A DNA stretch of 64,000 bases from Roseiarcus sp963805295. GTDB taxonomy: Bacteria > Pseudomonadota > Alphaproteobacteria > Rhizobiales > Beijerinckiaceae. Made by a program: the position numbers and the translations under genes. The DNA is taken from contig CAWDTW010000060.1 of assembly GCA_963805295.1 (NCBI GenBank), positions 1-64,000 of the forward strand. The letters are read 5' to 3'. How positions within the stretch are numbered: position 1 is the first letter of the stretch; every line of letters begins with the position of its first letter. The notes beneath the pieces are model-generated. The model saw only the letters and a program-made list of their open reading frames with translations, was not told where the DNA came from and did not search any database. Below, in pieces: positions 43,637-52,462 of the stretch.

Positions 43637-46600
43637 AAAAATGAATTCATGCCACCGCGACGGATAGATATTTGGATCGAGCCATTCAGAGAGTTTTGCG
43701 CGTGAAAATTCGCCGTCATATTCGTTAGATTTGGCCATCTCCAGCACGCGATAGATCGCGCCGGTCAGCCAATTCGGATCGAGCAATGTGATTTCGCGGC
43801 TGGCAGCGGATAAGTCGCGACCCAATCCGTGCGCGACGATGACGCCGAGATGATGCAGAAGCTGCAGCAAAGCCCGCTGTTCGTTGGCGTCGGCGATTTT
43901 CTCCATACCGGCGGGCGGATTCTCGCAAAAGGCGATGAAATCCGCGTTCGGCAGCACCGAACGTTCCGTCGCCATATTGCTCACCCGATTTTTGATCGCG
44001 AGCCAATTGTTCGGAATGGGATCGCGCACATGCCTCAGACGCGAGTCGTCCTTGATGACCTCGACGATCTTTTGCCGCAGCGCGGCGATCGAATTTGCGG
44101 CCCATTCGCCTGGGTCGCAAGAGGTCCGCAGAAGGGCGACGATGTTGGGATAGGTTTCGCGCAGGCCTTTTTCGTCGAGCCGAAGGTCTTGCTTGCCCTC
44201 GTCGGATTTATTGATGGCGACGATGATCGGACTATCGCCGCCGCGATTGCGGATCGTCTTCAGCAAGCCCTCATAGGTGCGATCGTCGGGACGCCGATCG
44301 TCGAGCAGCAGCAGGTATAGGCTGCGTTCGGTCAGGAAAAACCGATGCGTGCCGCGGAGCATCTCCTGGCCGCCGAAATCCCAGACATTGAGTGTGACGC
44401 CGCTTCGCTGCGGCGACCAGCTCTGCACTTCGATCTTCTCATGCAGAACGATTCCCGGTGTTCGAGCTTCGCTCGGATCGCGCGGGTTGTTGTGGATCAG
44501 AAAGCGCAATAACGAGGTCTTGCCGACCGCCTCGTTGCCTACGACGAGGAGCTTGACCTCATTGAGCGGCTGCGCCGTTCCTTCTTCTCTGGCGCGCTTA
44601 AAGCTGCGGTAGGCGGCAAGAATGACTTGGGCGTCATCCGTCTCCAGAGCTTCCTTCGGCAGCAGGCTGCTGAGGTCGCCGTTATCGCGTAGTACCAGTC
44701 GGCAAATCTGGGTACTGTCAGATCGCGCAGACCACGCGTCAAGAAGCGCCTTGGCGCCCTCGGCGCCGATATTGCTGCCTCTTAGATCAAGAGACCTGAG
44801 GCCGGCGAGCGAGGCGGCGATGGCCTTGGCGCCCTCGGCGCCGATGTTGTTGCTCCAGAGATTGAGAGACGTGAGGCCGGTGAGCGAGGCGGCGATGGCC
44901 CTGGCGCCCTCGGCGCCGATGGTGTTGCTCCAGAGATTGAGAGACGTGAGGCCGGTGAGCGAGGCGGCGATGGCCCTGGCGCCCTCGGCGCCGATGGTGT
45001 TGTTGCTTAGATCAAGAGACGTGAGGCCGGTGAGCGAGGCGGCGATGGCCCTGGCGCCCTCGGCGCCGATGGTGTTGCCGCCTACATTAAGAGACGTGAG
45101 GCCGGTGAGCGAGGCGGCGATGGCCTTGGCGCCCTCGGCGCCGATGGTGTTGTTGCCTAGATCAAGAGACGTGAGGCCGGTGAGCGAGGCGGCGATGGCC
45201 CTGGCGCCCTCGGCGCCGATGGTGTTGTTGCTTAGATCAAGAGACGTGAGGCCGGTGAGCGAGGCGGCGATGGCCTTGGCGCCCTCGGCGCCGATGGTGT
45301 TGCTCCAGAGATAAAGAGACGTGAGGCCGGTGAGCGAGGCGGCGATGGCCCTGGCGCCCTCGGCGCGGATGGTGTTGTTGCTTAGATTGAGAGACGTGAG
45401 GCCGGTGAGCGAGGCGGCGATGGCCCTGGCGCCCTCGGCGCCGATGTCGTTGCTCCAGAGATCGAGAGACGTGAGGCCGGTGAGCGAGGCGGCGATGGCC
45501 CTGGCGCCCTCGGCGCCGATGCTGTTGTTGCTTAGATTAAGAGACGTGAGGCCGGTGAGCGAGGCGGCGATGGCCTTGGCGCCCTCGGCGCCGATGTTGT
45601 TGCTCCAGAGATTGAGAGACGTGAGGCCGGTGAGCGAGGCGGCGATGGCCTTGGCGCCCTCGTCGCCGATGTTGTTGCCGCCTACATTGAGAGACGTGAC
45701 GCCGGCGAGCGAGGCGGCGATGGCCTTCGCGCCCTCGGCGCCGATGGTGTTGTTCCTTAGCTCAAGAGACGTGAGGCCGGTGAGCGAGGCGGCGATCGCC
45801 TTGGCGCCCTCGTCGCCGATGGTGTTGTTCCTTAGCTCAAGAGACGTGAGGCCGGTGAGCGAGGCGGCGATGGCCTTGGCGCCCTCGTCGCCGATGTTGT
45901 TGCTCCAGAGATTGAGAGACCTGAGGCCGGTGAGCGAGGCGGCGATGGCCTTCGCGCCCTCGGCGCCAATGGTATTGCCGTCTAGATCAAGCGATGTGAG
46001 GCCGGTGAGCGAGGCGATGGCCTTGGCGCCCTCGGCGCCAATGGTATTGCCGTCTAGATCAAGCGATGTGAGGCCGGTGAGCGAGGCGGCGATGGCCTTG
46101 GCGCCCTCGGCGCCAATGGTATTGTTCCTTAGCTCAAGAGACGTGAGGCCGGTGAGCGAGGCGGCGATGGCCTTCGCGCCCTCGTCGTCGATGGTGTTGC
46201 CGCTTAAGTCAAGGGAAGTGAGGCCGGTGAGCGAGGCGGCGATGGCCTTGGCGCCCTCGGCGCCAATGGTATTGTTCCTTAGCTCAAGAGACGTGAGGCC
46301 GGTGAGCGAAGCGGCGATCGCCTTGGCGCCCTCGGCGCCGATCTTGTTGCCGCCTAGATCAAGAGACGTGAGGCCGGCGAGCGAGGCGGCGATTGCCTCG
46401 GCGCCCTCGTCGCCGATGGCGTTGCTCCTTAGATCAAGAGACGTGAGGCCGGTGAGCGAGGCGGCGATGGCCTTCGCGCCGTCGACGCCGATGCCAAGAC
46501 CCCAAAGAACCAGCGAGGTGAGTCGAGGGAGCGCTCGGATCTTTTCGGCGAGGGAAGTGACCGAATTACTCACTCGAATGACGCGTCCTGCGGCCTTCAA

Positions 46601-46747
46601 CGAACGCGGCCATTCTTCAATCCGCTTGCTCAGCCGAACGCCAGCCCCGACAATCGCCAGTTGTGGCCAGCGTTCGGCGCGCGCCCTGTCGAGCCAAGCG
46701 TCGAGTTCGCTGGGTGAAATGGTGATAAGATTATTCGCGCTCGCCAA
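43568..46747 (-). CDS. LRR-Roc-COR (Roco) protein, N-terminal 1,037 residues before an IS66 insertion
   Basis: Residues 1-75 are a charged helical cap. Residues 76-685 are 24 leucine-rich repeats of 25 residues (consensus LTSLDLxxNTIGAEGAKAIA). Residues 731-890 are a Roc GTPase: G1 GNEAVGKTS, switch region TPGIVL, G3 DFGGQE (about 787) and G4 NKSD (about 844). COR follows from about 900 (WLAIKNRVSNMATER, LLQLLHHLGVIVAHG, LLDPNWLTGAIYRVL) and stops at WHEFIF. The last 20 residues come from the IS. Roco proteins are nucleotide-switched dimers; LRRs usually sense a ligand. The continuation is at 40830-42137. No partner gene is adjacent. Confidence 0.85.
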   Translation of the reverse strand: MASANNLITISPSELDAWLDRARAERWPQLAIVGAGVRLSKRIEEWPRSLKAAGRVIRVSNSVTSLAEKIRALPRLTSLVLWGLGIGVDGAKAIAASLTGLTSLDLRSNAIGDEGAEAIAASLAGLTSLDLGGNKIGAEGAKAIAASLTGLTSLELRNNTIGAEGAKAIAASLTGLTSLDLSGNTIDDEGAKAIAASLTGLTSLELRNNTIGAEGAKAIAASLTGLTSLDLDGNTIGAEGAKAIASLTGLTSLDLDGNTIGAEGAKAIAASLTGLRSLNLWSNNIGDEGAKAIAASLTGLTSLELRNNTIGDEGAKAIAASLTGLTSLELRNNTIGAEGAKAIAASLAGVTSLNVGGNNIGDEGAKAIAASLTGLTSLNLWSNNIGAEGAKAIAASLTGLTSLNLSNNSIGAEGARAIAASLTGLTSLDLWSNDIGAEGARAIAASLTGLTSLNLSNNTIRAEGARAIAASLTGLTSLYLWSNTIGAEGAKAIAASLTGLTSLDLSNNTIGAEGARAIAASLTGLTSLDLGNNTIGAEGAKAIAASLTGLTSLNVGGNTIGAEGARAIAASLTGLTSLDLSNNTIGAEGARAIAASLTGLTSLNLWSNTIGAEGARAIAASLTGLTSLNLWSNNIGAEGAKAIAASLAGLRSLDLRGSNIGAEGAKALLDAWSARSDSTQICRLVLRDNGDLSSLLPKEALETDDAQVILAAYRSFKRAREEGTAQPLNEVKLLVVGNEAVGKTSLLRFLIHNNPRDPSEARTPGIVLHEKIEVQSWSPQRSGVTLNVWDFGGQEMLRGTHRFFLTERSLYLLLLDDRRPDDRTYEGLLKTIRNRGGDSPIIVAINKSDEGKQDLRLDEKGLRETYPNIVALLRTSCDPGEWAANSIAALRQKIVEVIKDDSRLRHVRDPIPNNWLAIKNRVSNMATERSVLPNADFIAFCENPPAGMEKIADANEQRALLQLLHHLGVIVAHGLGRDLSAASREITLLDPNWLTGAIYRVLEMAKSNEYDGEFSRAKLSEWLDPNIYPSRWHEFIFVEQAMRIGGGRPARWGWPSRYR
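44695..46522. repeat. Array of ~24 near-identical 75-bp LRR-coding repeats
   Basis: The period is 75 bases with very little divergence, for example the recurring GAGGCCGGTGAGCGAGGCGG. One unit (near 46005-46015) is 72 bases, losing one Ala codon. All changes keep the frame. Variation is concentrated at the positions between DL and N-x-IG (RNN, DGN, WSN, SNN, GGN). Confidence 0.9.
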
Positions 46748-46833
46748 TTTTGGGGCCTCGCTGACAACGCAACTCGCGCATGCGACGCGACTTTAGCTTC
46801 GTTCGAGAATTCTAACCTAAAAATGGCCGTTCT

Positions 46834-47052
46834 CTACAAGCCTCTCCAATACTTTGAGTTGGAGTGACCCACCAAGGCCAAGCCGGAGAGAAGGTAAGGC
46901 CCCCACAAATGCGTTCCCCGTTGCAAAAGCGCCGCGGCGAGACGGAGGCGAGCGGAGACGGAGGCGGTGAACAGCACATAGACCGCGTCGGTGGCGGCGC
47001 TCGAAAGGACGACGCCCGCTGCGATCAAGGGATCGATGGTCGGGAAGTGCAT
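46834..47052 (-). CDS. Small membrane protein, probably truncated
   Basis: A 72-residue frame starting MHFPTIDPLIAAGVVLSSAA, with a GGGGGG site before the ATG. Residues 9-40 (VVLSSAATDAVYVLFTASVSAR) match a small inner-membrane hypothetical family of nearly 100 residues whose second half is WYLLSAFAV-like (here YLLSGLALVG). The second half looks shifted or short. Function unknown. Confidence 0.4.
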   Translation of the reverse strand: MHFPTIDPLIAAGVVLSSAATDAVYVLFTASVSARLRLAAALLQRGTHLWGPYLLSGLALVGHSNSKYWRGL

Positions 47053-47325
47053 GGTCCCCCCAAGATTTCGCGCCGACCCGCTTGCGGCGATGCGGCGCAA
47101 CTGTTGATCGACCTCGACGCGGAGGGCAAGATCGTCGGCGTCCCGGGCCCAACGCCGGGGTGAGAGGGTGGCGTTCGCCCTCTTGACGCAGGCCGGACGC
47201 GCCATCGAGACTGCGCGACGGACCCGACACAAAACTGTGAAGACGATGGCCCTATGGTTGGCTGCGTCCCGGGCTCCGACAGCCGGGCCGAAATCAACTC
47301 AACCGGGAAGCGGAAAGGGTCTTTT

Positions 47326-47871
47326 ATGAGCGATCTGGTTTTCATCGCGTTCGACAGTGAGAAGAAGGCCGAAGAGGTGCGCGACAAGGTGCTCGGCATG
47401 CAGCGCGAATATCTGATCGAGGTCGAGGACGCGGTGATCGCGACCCGCGACGACAAGGGCCGGGTGAAGCTCAACCAGCTCATGCATCCGGCGGCGGGCG
47501 GCGCGGTGTCGGGCGCCTTCTGGGGCATGCTGATCGGCTGGCTGTTTCTGATGCCGGTCGCCGGGGCCGCGGTCGGCGCGGCGGGCGGCGCGCTTGGCGG
47601 CTCGCTGGTCGACGTCGGCATCAACGACCAGGACATGAAGACCCAGGCGAACGAGGCCTTGAAGCCGGGGACGGCCGGGCTCTTTCTGCTCATCCGCAAG
47701 ATGACGACCGACAAGGTGCTCGAGGACCTCAAGGGCGTCGGCGGCACGGTGATCAGGACCTCGTTCGACCATGCCAAGGAAGAGGCGCTGAAAGCCGCAT
47801 TGCAGGCGCATCTCCCGGCTCAGCCGGCGGAGGCCCCAGTGGAGGCCCCAGTGGAGGCCCCAAAGGCCTGA
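47326..47871 (+). CDS. DUF1269 domain-containing membrane protein
   Basis: A 181-residue protein: MSDLVFIAFDSEKKAEEVRD at the start, a charged segment (ATRDDKGRVKLNQL), a glycine-rich double transmembrane region (GAVSGAFWGMLIGWLFLMPV, GAAVGAAGGALGG), and TAGLFLLIRKMTTDKVLEDL near the C-terminus, all standard for DUF1269. The tail has a small repeat (EAPVEAPVEAP). Role unknown. Confidence 0.85.
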   Translation: MSDLVFIAFDSEKKAEEVRDKVLGMQREYLIEVEDAVIATRDDKGRVKLNQLMHPAAGGAVSGAFWGMLIGWLFLMPVAGAAVGAAGGALGGSLVDVGINDQDMKTQANEALKPGTAGLFLLIRKMTTDKVLEDLKGVGGTVIRTSFDHAKEEALKAALQAHLPAQPAEAPVEAPVEAPKA

Positions 47872-47899
47872 CGGAAGGCTGCCGGGCGGCGTCCCGTGG

Positions 47900-48116
47900 T
47901 TAGCTATGGGCTCTGGACTTGTTCAGGGTCACGGCGGCGGCGCGAACGAGAGTCTTCACGCCTCCTCGTCTATCTTCTCGCCCTCGTGGAAGTCGATGGC
48001 GCGCCTTGTGTTCCCGTCAAGGCTGGAGTTGAAGAGGCCCGAAGGATCCTTCAGAGCCGCCCCTTTGGCGAAGGTCATCTTCACGACGTTCTTGTAAGTC
48101 TCGCCTGTGCAGAAGC
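47900..48116 (-). pseudogene. DUF1801-like protein, C-terminal fragment
   Basis: Readable as CTGETYKNVVKMTFAKGAAL, then DPSGLFNSSLDGNTRRAIDF and, after a lost base near 47955, LVRAAVTLNKSRAHS and stop. This is the C-terminal half of a DUF1801-type protein; the N-terminal half is absent. Confidence 0.65.
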
Positions 48117-48512
48117 GAGATAACGAGTCAAAAGAGAGAACAAAAAGTGTACATAAGCCGGGAGCTGTGGTACCCTTGAACTTATCGAAAGGATCGAACC
48201 GCATGCCGGGCTCGTCGCGCTTCCGAACGCCGCCTGCGCTCTCTCCCTGCCCGCTCGACCGGGCGGCCAGCCGTCGCGGGAAGGAGGGCAAGCGTCGCCT
48301 GCCCTCGCGGTTCGGCCGGCCCGCGCGAAACGGCCGGAAATGGCGCCGCAAAGGCTTGAAAAGATTAAATCCGCGCCCGGAAATGGCGCGCCGCCGGGCG
48401 CGTCGAGCCCCAACATATGGCGCCAGGCGGGAGAGCCGAGGGATTTCGCCCGCGGGCCTGTAGAGCCACCGCGTCGCCTATGTCGGCGTCCCGCGAAAGT
48501 TGCAGATTTTGG

Positions 48513-48657
48513 GTAACCGGGGCAAATTCCCGGGCAGGAGCGCGGGAGGAAAAAATTCAGAAGGCCGGCGCTCGCGCAAGCGCTTGATAAGATTCAATCT
48601 CGCAACTGCAGCATTTTGCTTTGTGCAGTTGCGTGCCCGGGAATTTGCCCCGGTTAC
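48513..48657. repeat. 145-bp nested inverted-repeat element
   Basis: Perfect 24-bp terminal inverted repeats at 48513-48536 and 48634-48657 (starting GTAACCGGGGCA). Inside is a second perfect 9-bp stem, 48602-48610 / 48624-48632 (GCAACTGCA / TGCAGTTGC). No coding capacity. It lies in the gene-poor stretch 48117-48915, where I see no gene. Confidence 0.85.
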
Positions 48658-48915
48658 GATTTTGGCGCCCAATCCCTTGAAAACGCTTGCGCGACGGCAA
48701 ATTCGCGCGCCGCTGGCCAAAGGCGAAGTCACTCCCACTCGTCGTCGCCCGGCCGCCCGGTTCCGGCAGCCTTCGCGGCGCAGAGCGTGCCCCTTAAGCA
48801 TATCGCGCTTAGAGGGAATCGGCGCGCTGAACGCCCCCTTCGCCCGCCTGACAAGCGGGCTGAGCATGCCTTCGACAGCCGTCCACAATGGCGCGGCCCC
48901 GGCGGTGAACCTGCC

Positions 48916-49101
48916 CTAAGCGTCCATGTCCCATTCTTCGGCGCTGGCCCCGGCGAGTTCGCGCGCCCGCTGCTCGTCGCGCCCGAATTCGCGCGCGCCG
49001 CCGTCAGAGACGATCCTGCCGTCGTCGATCACATAGGCGCGGTCGGCGATCTCGACCGCCGCCCGCACGTTCTGCTCGACCAGCAGCACCGCCGCCACCT
49101 C
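48916..49101 (-). pseudogene. LivF-like ABC ATPase, C-terminal fragment
   Basis: Sixty residues (VLLVEQNVRAAVEIADRAYV, then IDDGRIVSDGGA and ELAGASAEEWDMDA) are the C-terminus of a branched-chain amino-acid ABC ATPase. Walker motifs are absent and the upstream sequence is unrelated. Confidence 0.75.
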
Positions 49102-49248
49102 GCCACGTGTTCAGGATCATTTCCGCCGCGCGTGCGCGGGGGGACGTCGCCGGCGAGGCCGGCTCAGCCGGGCGCGAGAGGAGGACGCTGAGGCCGACCC
49201 CGCCGCCGCAAAAGGACGGCCTCCCGGATCCTTCACTTCGCAGGCACG

Positions 49249-51039
49249 TCACTTCGCAGGCGCGGTCGCGGGATCGGCGACAGGGGCGCGCGCGTCCGCC
49301 GCGCCGGCCGCCCGGATCGTCGGTTGCGACCATGGCCCGTCGATGTCGAGGGTCAGATGCGCGGCGTCCTGCAATTCGTCGCCGGAAGCGTCGGTTTGCA
49401 CGGCGTTGACCCGCAAATTCCAGCTTCGCGCCGGAAGGTCGATCGCGCCTTCCAAGTTCGCGGAGGCGCCATGGGCGGCGAGTTCGCCGTTGACGACGTG
49501 GGCAACGCCTTTGCCGATCGCGAGTTCGAGCGACAGCCGGTCAAAAGCGGTTCCGCCGACGCGCATGTCGCGCGCGACGTCGATCGGCCGGCGCTGGCTC
49601 CGGCGCAAGGCCTCCTCGAGATTGATGCCCGCAACGGCGCCCTGCTCCAGCGTCAGCGACGCCGAACCGCCAAGGTCGACGAGGGCTGCGGCTGGAAAGC
49701 GTCCAGCGGTTCGCACGTCGAACTCCCCTGTTCCTTTCCCGGACGGAGCCTGCCAGCCGAAATCGGAAAAGGCCGCGCCGAAATCGGCGTCCGCCAACTT
49801 CGCGCGCGCATTGATTTGTAGGCTCCCCCCCAGGCATGCGAGGCGGATTTCGCCATTGAGCCTTCCGCCATAGGCGGCGGCCTCGATGAGGCTCGCGGTG
49901 AGGATGCCGTCTTTCAGGATCGCCGAGGCGGCCGCGTTGGCGAGCTCGCGGCCATAGACGTCGAGACGCCCCGCCGACAGGCGCAGGTCGAGATCGAAGT
50001 CGCCGGGCGGCGCGACTCCAAATGGCCTCTCGCTCCATTCCCCCTCCGGACCGAACAGTGGCGTCAGAGACCCGAACAGCGGCGCGATCGCCAATTGGTC
50101 GGAGTCGAGCGTGCCCGAGACGATGGGCCGGCCGCCGAGGTCGGAGACGTGCAACGCGCCCTGAAACGTCTGTCCGGCGCTGGCGATCGTCGCCTCGTCG
50201 AGCGTGGCGTCGGTCGGCGTCGCCTTGATCGCGCCGGAGATCGCGAGGTCGTCGGCGGCGAGGAAGGACGGCCGAGTCAGGCCGACGAGACGGGCCAACG
50301 CCGCGAGCGAATGCGACGAGGCTGAGAGATCGCCGGCGAGACTCCGCGTTCCGCCGCCGATGAGAGCGCCGTTGAGCTTGAATTCGGCGAGCGGAGACGC
50401 AAACACGACACTGAACGCGCTCGGCTCGCCGTTCGCCGCGCGGACCGGATCGGCGAACGAGCCGTAAATCGTCAGCGGAGCGTCCCGCCAGACCGCCGAC
50501 AGACCGACGCGCAGCAAATCGCCGCCCGCGAGCCCGTCGAGGCGGCCCTGGACATTTTCGATCACCGAATCGAGGCCGCGGGCCTTGCTGACGACCCGCA
50601 GCACCCCGTTCGACAGGCTGAGGCTCGCGAGCGGGGCCAATCCCGCCGCCGCCTGGGCATCTGGCGTCGACCCTTTTCGCCCGGCGAAGGGCGGCAGGTC
50701 GAGGTTGAGGGTCATAGTCGGAGTGACCAGGAAAGCGCGCGTCGGGGCGATGCGGCCGGCTATGAGTGCGCCAAGCGACACGTCGAGCCGCGCCTCGGGC
50801 GCCGACACCAGATTGACGCCGAGGGCGTCATTGAGCTGCGCGTCGACGATCCGCAGGTTCGGCCAAGGGAGCGCGCTGACCGTCGCGGACTCCGGGGCGC
50901 TCCAGACCAGCAGCGGCGACGCGCGGGCGTTGAGGCCTTCGGCGACCCGCGTGGGCGATAAAGGCCAGCGCGCGAATCCCGCGGCGACCGCGGCGACCGC
51001 GGCGACGCTTGCCCATGCTGCCGCCCGACGCATGTTCAT
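49249..51039 (-). CDS. AsmA family protein
   Basis: A 596-residue inner-membrane-anchored periplasmic protein: an N-terminal transmembrane segment (AAAWASVAAVAAVAAGFARW), then a long beta-rich body and the AsmA C-terminal region (GKGTGEFDVRTAGRFPAAAL, LTLEQGAVAGINLEEALRRS, VVNGELAAHGASANLEGAID). AsmA-like proteins act in phospholipid transport to, or assembly of, the outer membrane. It is monocistronic, with the SafE-type gene on the same strand 86 bases upstream. MRRAAAW (second Met) is an equally good start. Confidence 0.83.
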   Translation of the reverse strand: MNMRRAAAWASVAAVAAVAAGFARWPLSPTRVAEGLNARASPLLVWSAPESATVSALPWPNLRIVDAQLNDALGVNLVSAPEARLDVSLGALIAGRIAPTRAFLVTPTMTLNLDLPPFAGRKGSTPDAQAAAGLAPLASLSLSNGVLRVVSKARGLDSVIENVQGRLDGLAGGDLLRVGLSAVWRDAPLTIYGSFADPVRAANGEPSAFSVVFASPLAEFKLNGALIGGGTRSLAGDLSASSHSLAALARLVGLTRPSFLAADDLAISGAIKATPTDATLDEATIASAGQTFQGALHVSDLGGRPIVSGTLDSDQLAIAPLFGSLTPLFGPEGEWSERPFGVAPPGDFDLDLRLSAGRLDVYGRELANAAASAILKDGILTASLIEAAAYGGRLNGEIRLACLGGSLQINARAKLADADFGAAFSDFGWQAPSGKGTGEFDVRTAGRFPAAALVDLGGSASLTLEQGAVAGINLEEALRRSQRRPIDVARDMRVGGTAFDRLSLELAIGKGVAHVVNGELAAHGASANLEGAIDLPARSWNLRVNAVQTDASGDELQDAAHLTLDIDGPWSQPTIRAAGAADARAPVADPATAPAK

Positions 51040-51125
51040 TCAACTCCGCCGGCGTGGCCCTGGGCCAGACGCCTTCCCCAGCGTTTATATCGCCAAATGG
51101 AATGCAAGGAAAAACGCGCCTTGAC

Positions 51126-51824
51126 TCAGTTGAGGCAGAATCCGCCCAACGCCATGGCCGGGACCACCACGCTCGCCGCGGCGAGCGCCATGATGCCGAG
51201 GCCGACGGCGACGCGCGCGTTCGGCGCCCGGGCAAGCCGGCGAAAGCTCGAAACCCCGAGCGCCGCGGCCGTCACCGACGGCAGCGTGCCGAGGGCAAAA
51301 CCGGCCATCACCGCCGCGCCGCGCGGCGCGCTTCCCGACAGCATGGCGTAGAACAAGGCGCCGTAGACCATGCCGCATGGCAGGAAACCCCACATCAGGC
51401 CGGAGGCGAACGCTCCCGCGTCGCGGGCGAGGTGATTCGCCGGCGCGAACCGCAGATTGGCGGCGATCGGCGCAGCGAGGCGGTCGAACATCGCAAGCGA
51501 CGGCGCAAAGCCCGCGACCGACAGGCCGATCCAGGCGAGCGCGACCGCGGCCGCCCAGCGCATGAACAGATACGCGCCCGAATGATCAAAGGCGCCGTAG
51601 ACCGTCGAGCCGACCGCCCCCAGCGCAGCGCCCCCCGCGACATACATCAGCACGCGCCCCGCGTGCGCCGCCGTCAGCGCGCGCGCGCGTTCCACCGTTC
51701 CATCGCTGCTCGAGAACGCGAACATCAAACTCGAGGCGATCGCCCCGCACATGCCGGCGCAATGCAGGCTGCCGGCCAGCCCCAACAGGAGCCCACCGAG
51801 AAATGTCAGACTATCGGGCGCCAT
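51126..51824 (-). CDS. Sulfite exporter TauE/SafE-type (UreH-like) membrane protein
   Basis: A 232-residue protein with six transmembrane helices and the family motif GLAGSLHCAGMCGAIASSL near the N-terminus plus GLMWGFLPCGMVYGALFYAM in the centre. Cys, His and Met residues of the first motif suggest copper handling, as proposed for members near cytochrome oxidase assembly genes. Start chosen at MAPDSLTFLGG (51824); an in-frame extension upstream overlaps a response-regulator scrap. Confidence 0.82.
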   Translation of the reverse strand: MAPDSLTFLGGLLLGLAGSLHCAGMCGAIASSLMFAFSSSDGTVERARALTAAHAGRVLMYVAGGAALGAVGSTVYGAFDHSGAYLFMRWAAAVALAWIGLSVAGFAPSLAMFDRLAAPIAANLRFAPANHLARDAGAFASGLMWGFLPCGMVYGALFYAMLSGSAPRGAAVMAGFALGTLPSVTAAALGVSSFRRLARAPNARVAVGLGIMALAAASVVVPAMALGGFCLN

Positions 51825-51963
51825 ACGTGGCTTGAACCTCCGACGGCGGCAAAGTCGATGAACTCCTACCCCCGATCGGGCCGCGAGGCAATCGAAGAGG
51901 CGAGGGCCGGTTGGGACATGAGGACGCAGAGTCTGGCGGACGGCCCCGGGCCAGCCCGCCCCC

Positions 51964-52066
51964 CTACGCATCGAGAACCCTGCGAACCATCGCGGCGAGT
52001 TGGCGGCTGGTCGCCGGCTTCTGGATGAGGTCGACGCCCGGGTCGAGCCGGCCCTGATGGACAATG
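51964..52066 (-). pseudogene. Response-regulator receiver, C-terminal fragment
   Basis: IVHQGRLDPGVDLIQKPATS, then RQLAAMVRRVLDA and stop: the final strand (with the conserved KP) and helix of a receiver domain, as found at the end of hybrid kinases. Nothing upstream continues it. Confidence 0.65.
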
Positions 52067-52192
52067 GCGGGCCCCGCGGCGGGCGAAACGGTAAAGCCCC
52101 TGTTACGCCATTAATTCGACATTAAGCGATTTCTCTCAGCCTCTGCGACAGGCGCGCGAAGCGCCCAAGCTCGAGCGAGGGCAAGAACGGTC

Positions 52193-52416
52193 ATGCGTGA
52201 CGATTTCGACGCGATCCCTAGTCGAGCGAACGACGAGACGGTCCCGGAACCGTGCTGGCTCGGATTTATCACGACATCGGCCTGGCCGCAGTCGCCGATG
52301 CGCTGAACCTGCTGGCGGCGGACTTCGATCCGGACCTGAATGAATCGCTGCGGCGCGGCGAGTATTATCTTCTCCCAGCCGATCGGGCGCTTGCGCGGGT
52401 CGGCGTGGCGGCCTAG
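52193..52416 (+). CDS. Small hypothetical protein, one frameshift
   Basis: About 74 residues: MRDDFDAIPSRANDETVPEP, then after restoring one G at 52252, VLARIYHDIGLAAVADALNL and a C-terminus YYLLPADRALARVGVAA. Helical and acidic, with no family recognised. It faces the DUF6101-like gene. Confidence 0.45.
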
Positions 52417-52462
52417 ACCGTCCAGCGTGGCCTGCGCGGACCGCAGACCGACGTCCTCCGCG

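Noticed and set aside
44695..46522. CRISPR-like array
   Set aside because: Repeats are contiguous 75-base units with no spacers, and they encode an LRR protein.
44622..46796. Two long plus-strand repetitive frames over the LRR array
   Set aside because: They are antisense to the LRR repeats and stay open only because a 75-base unit without a stop is repeated. The minus strand continues into a GTPase with correct motifs.
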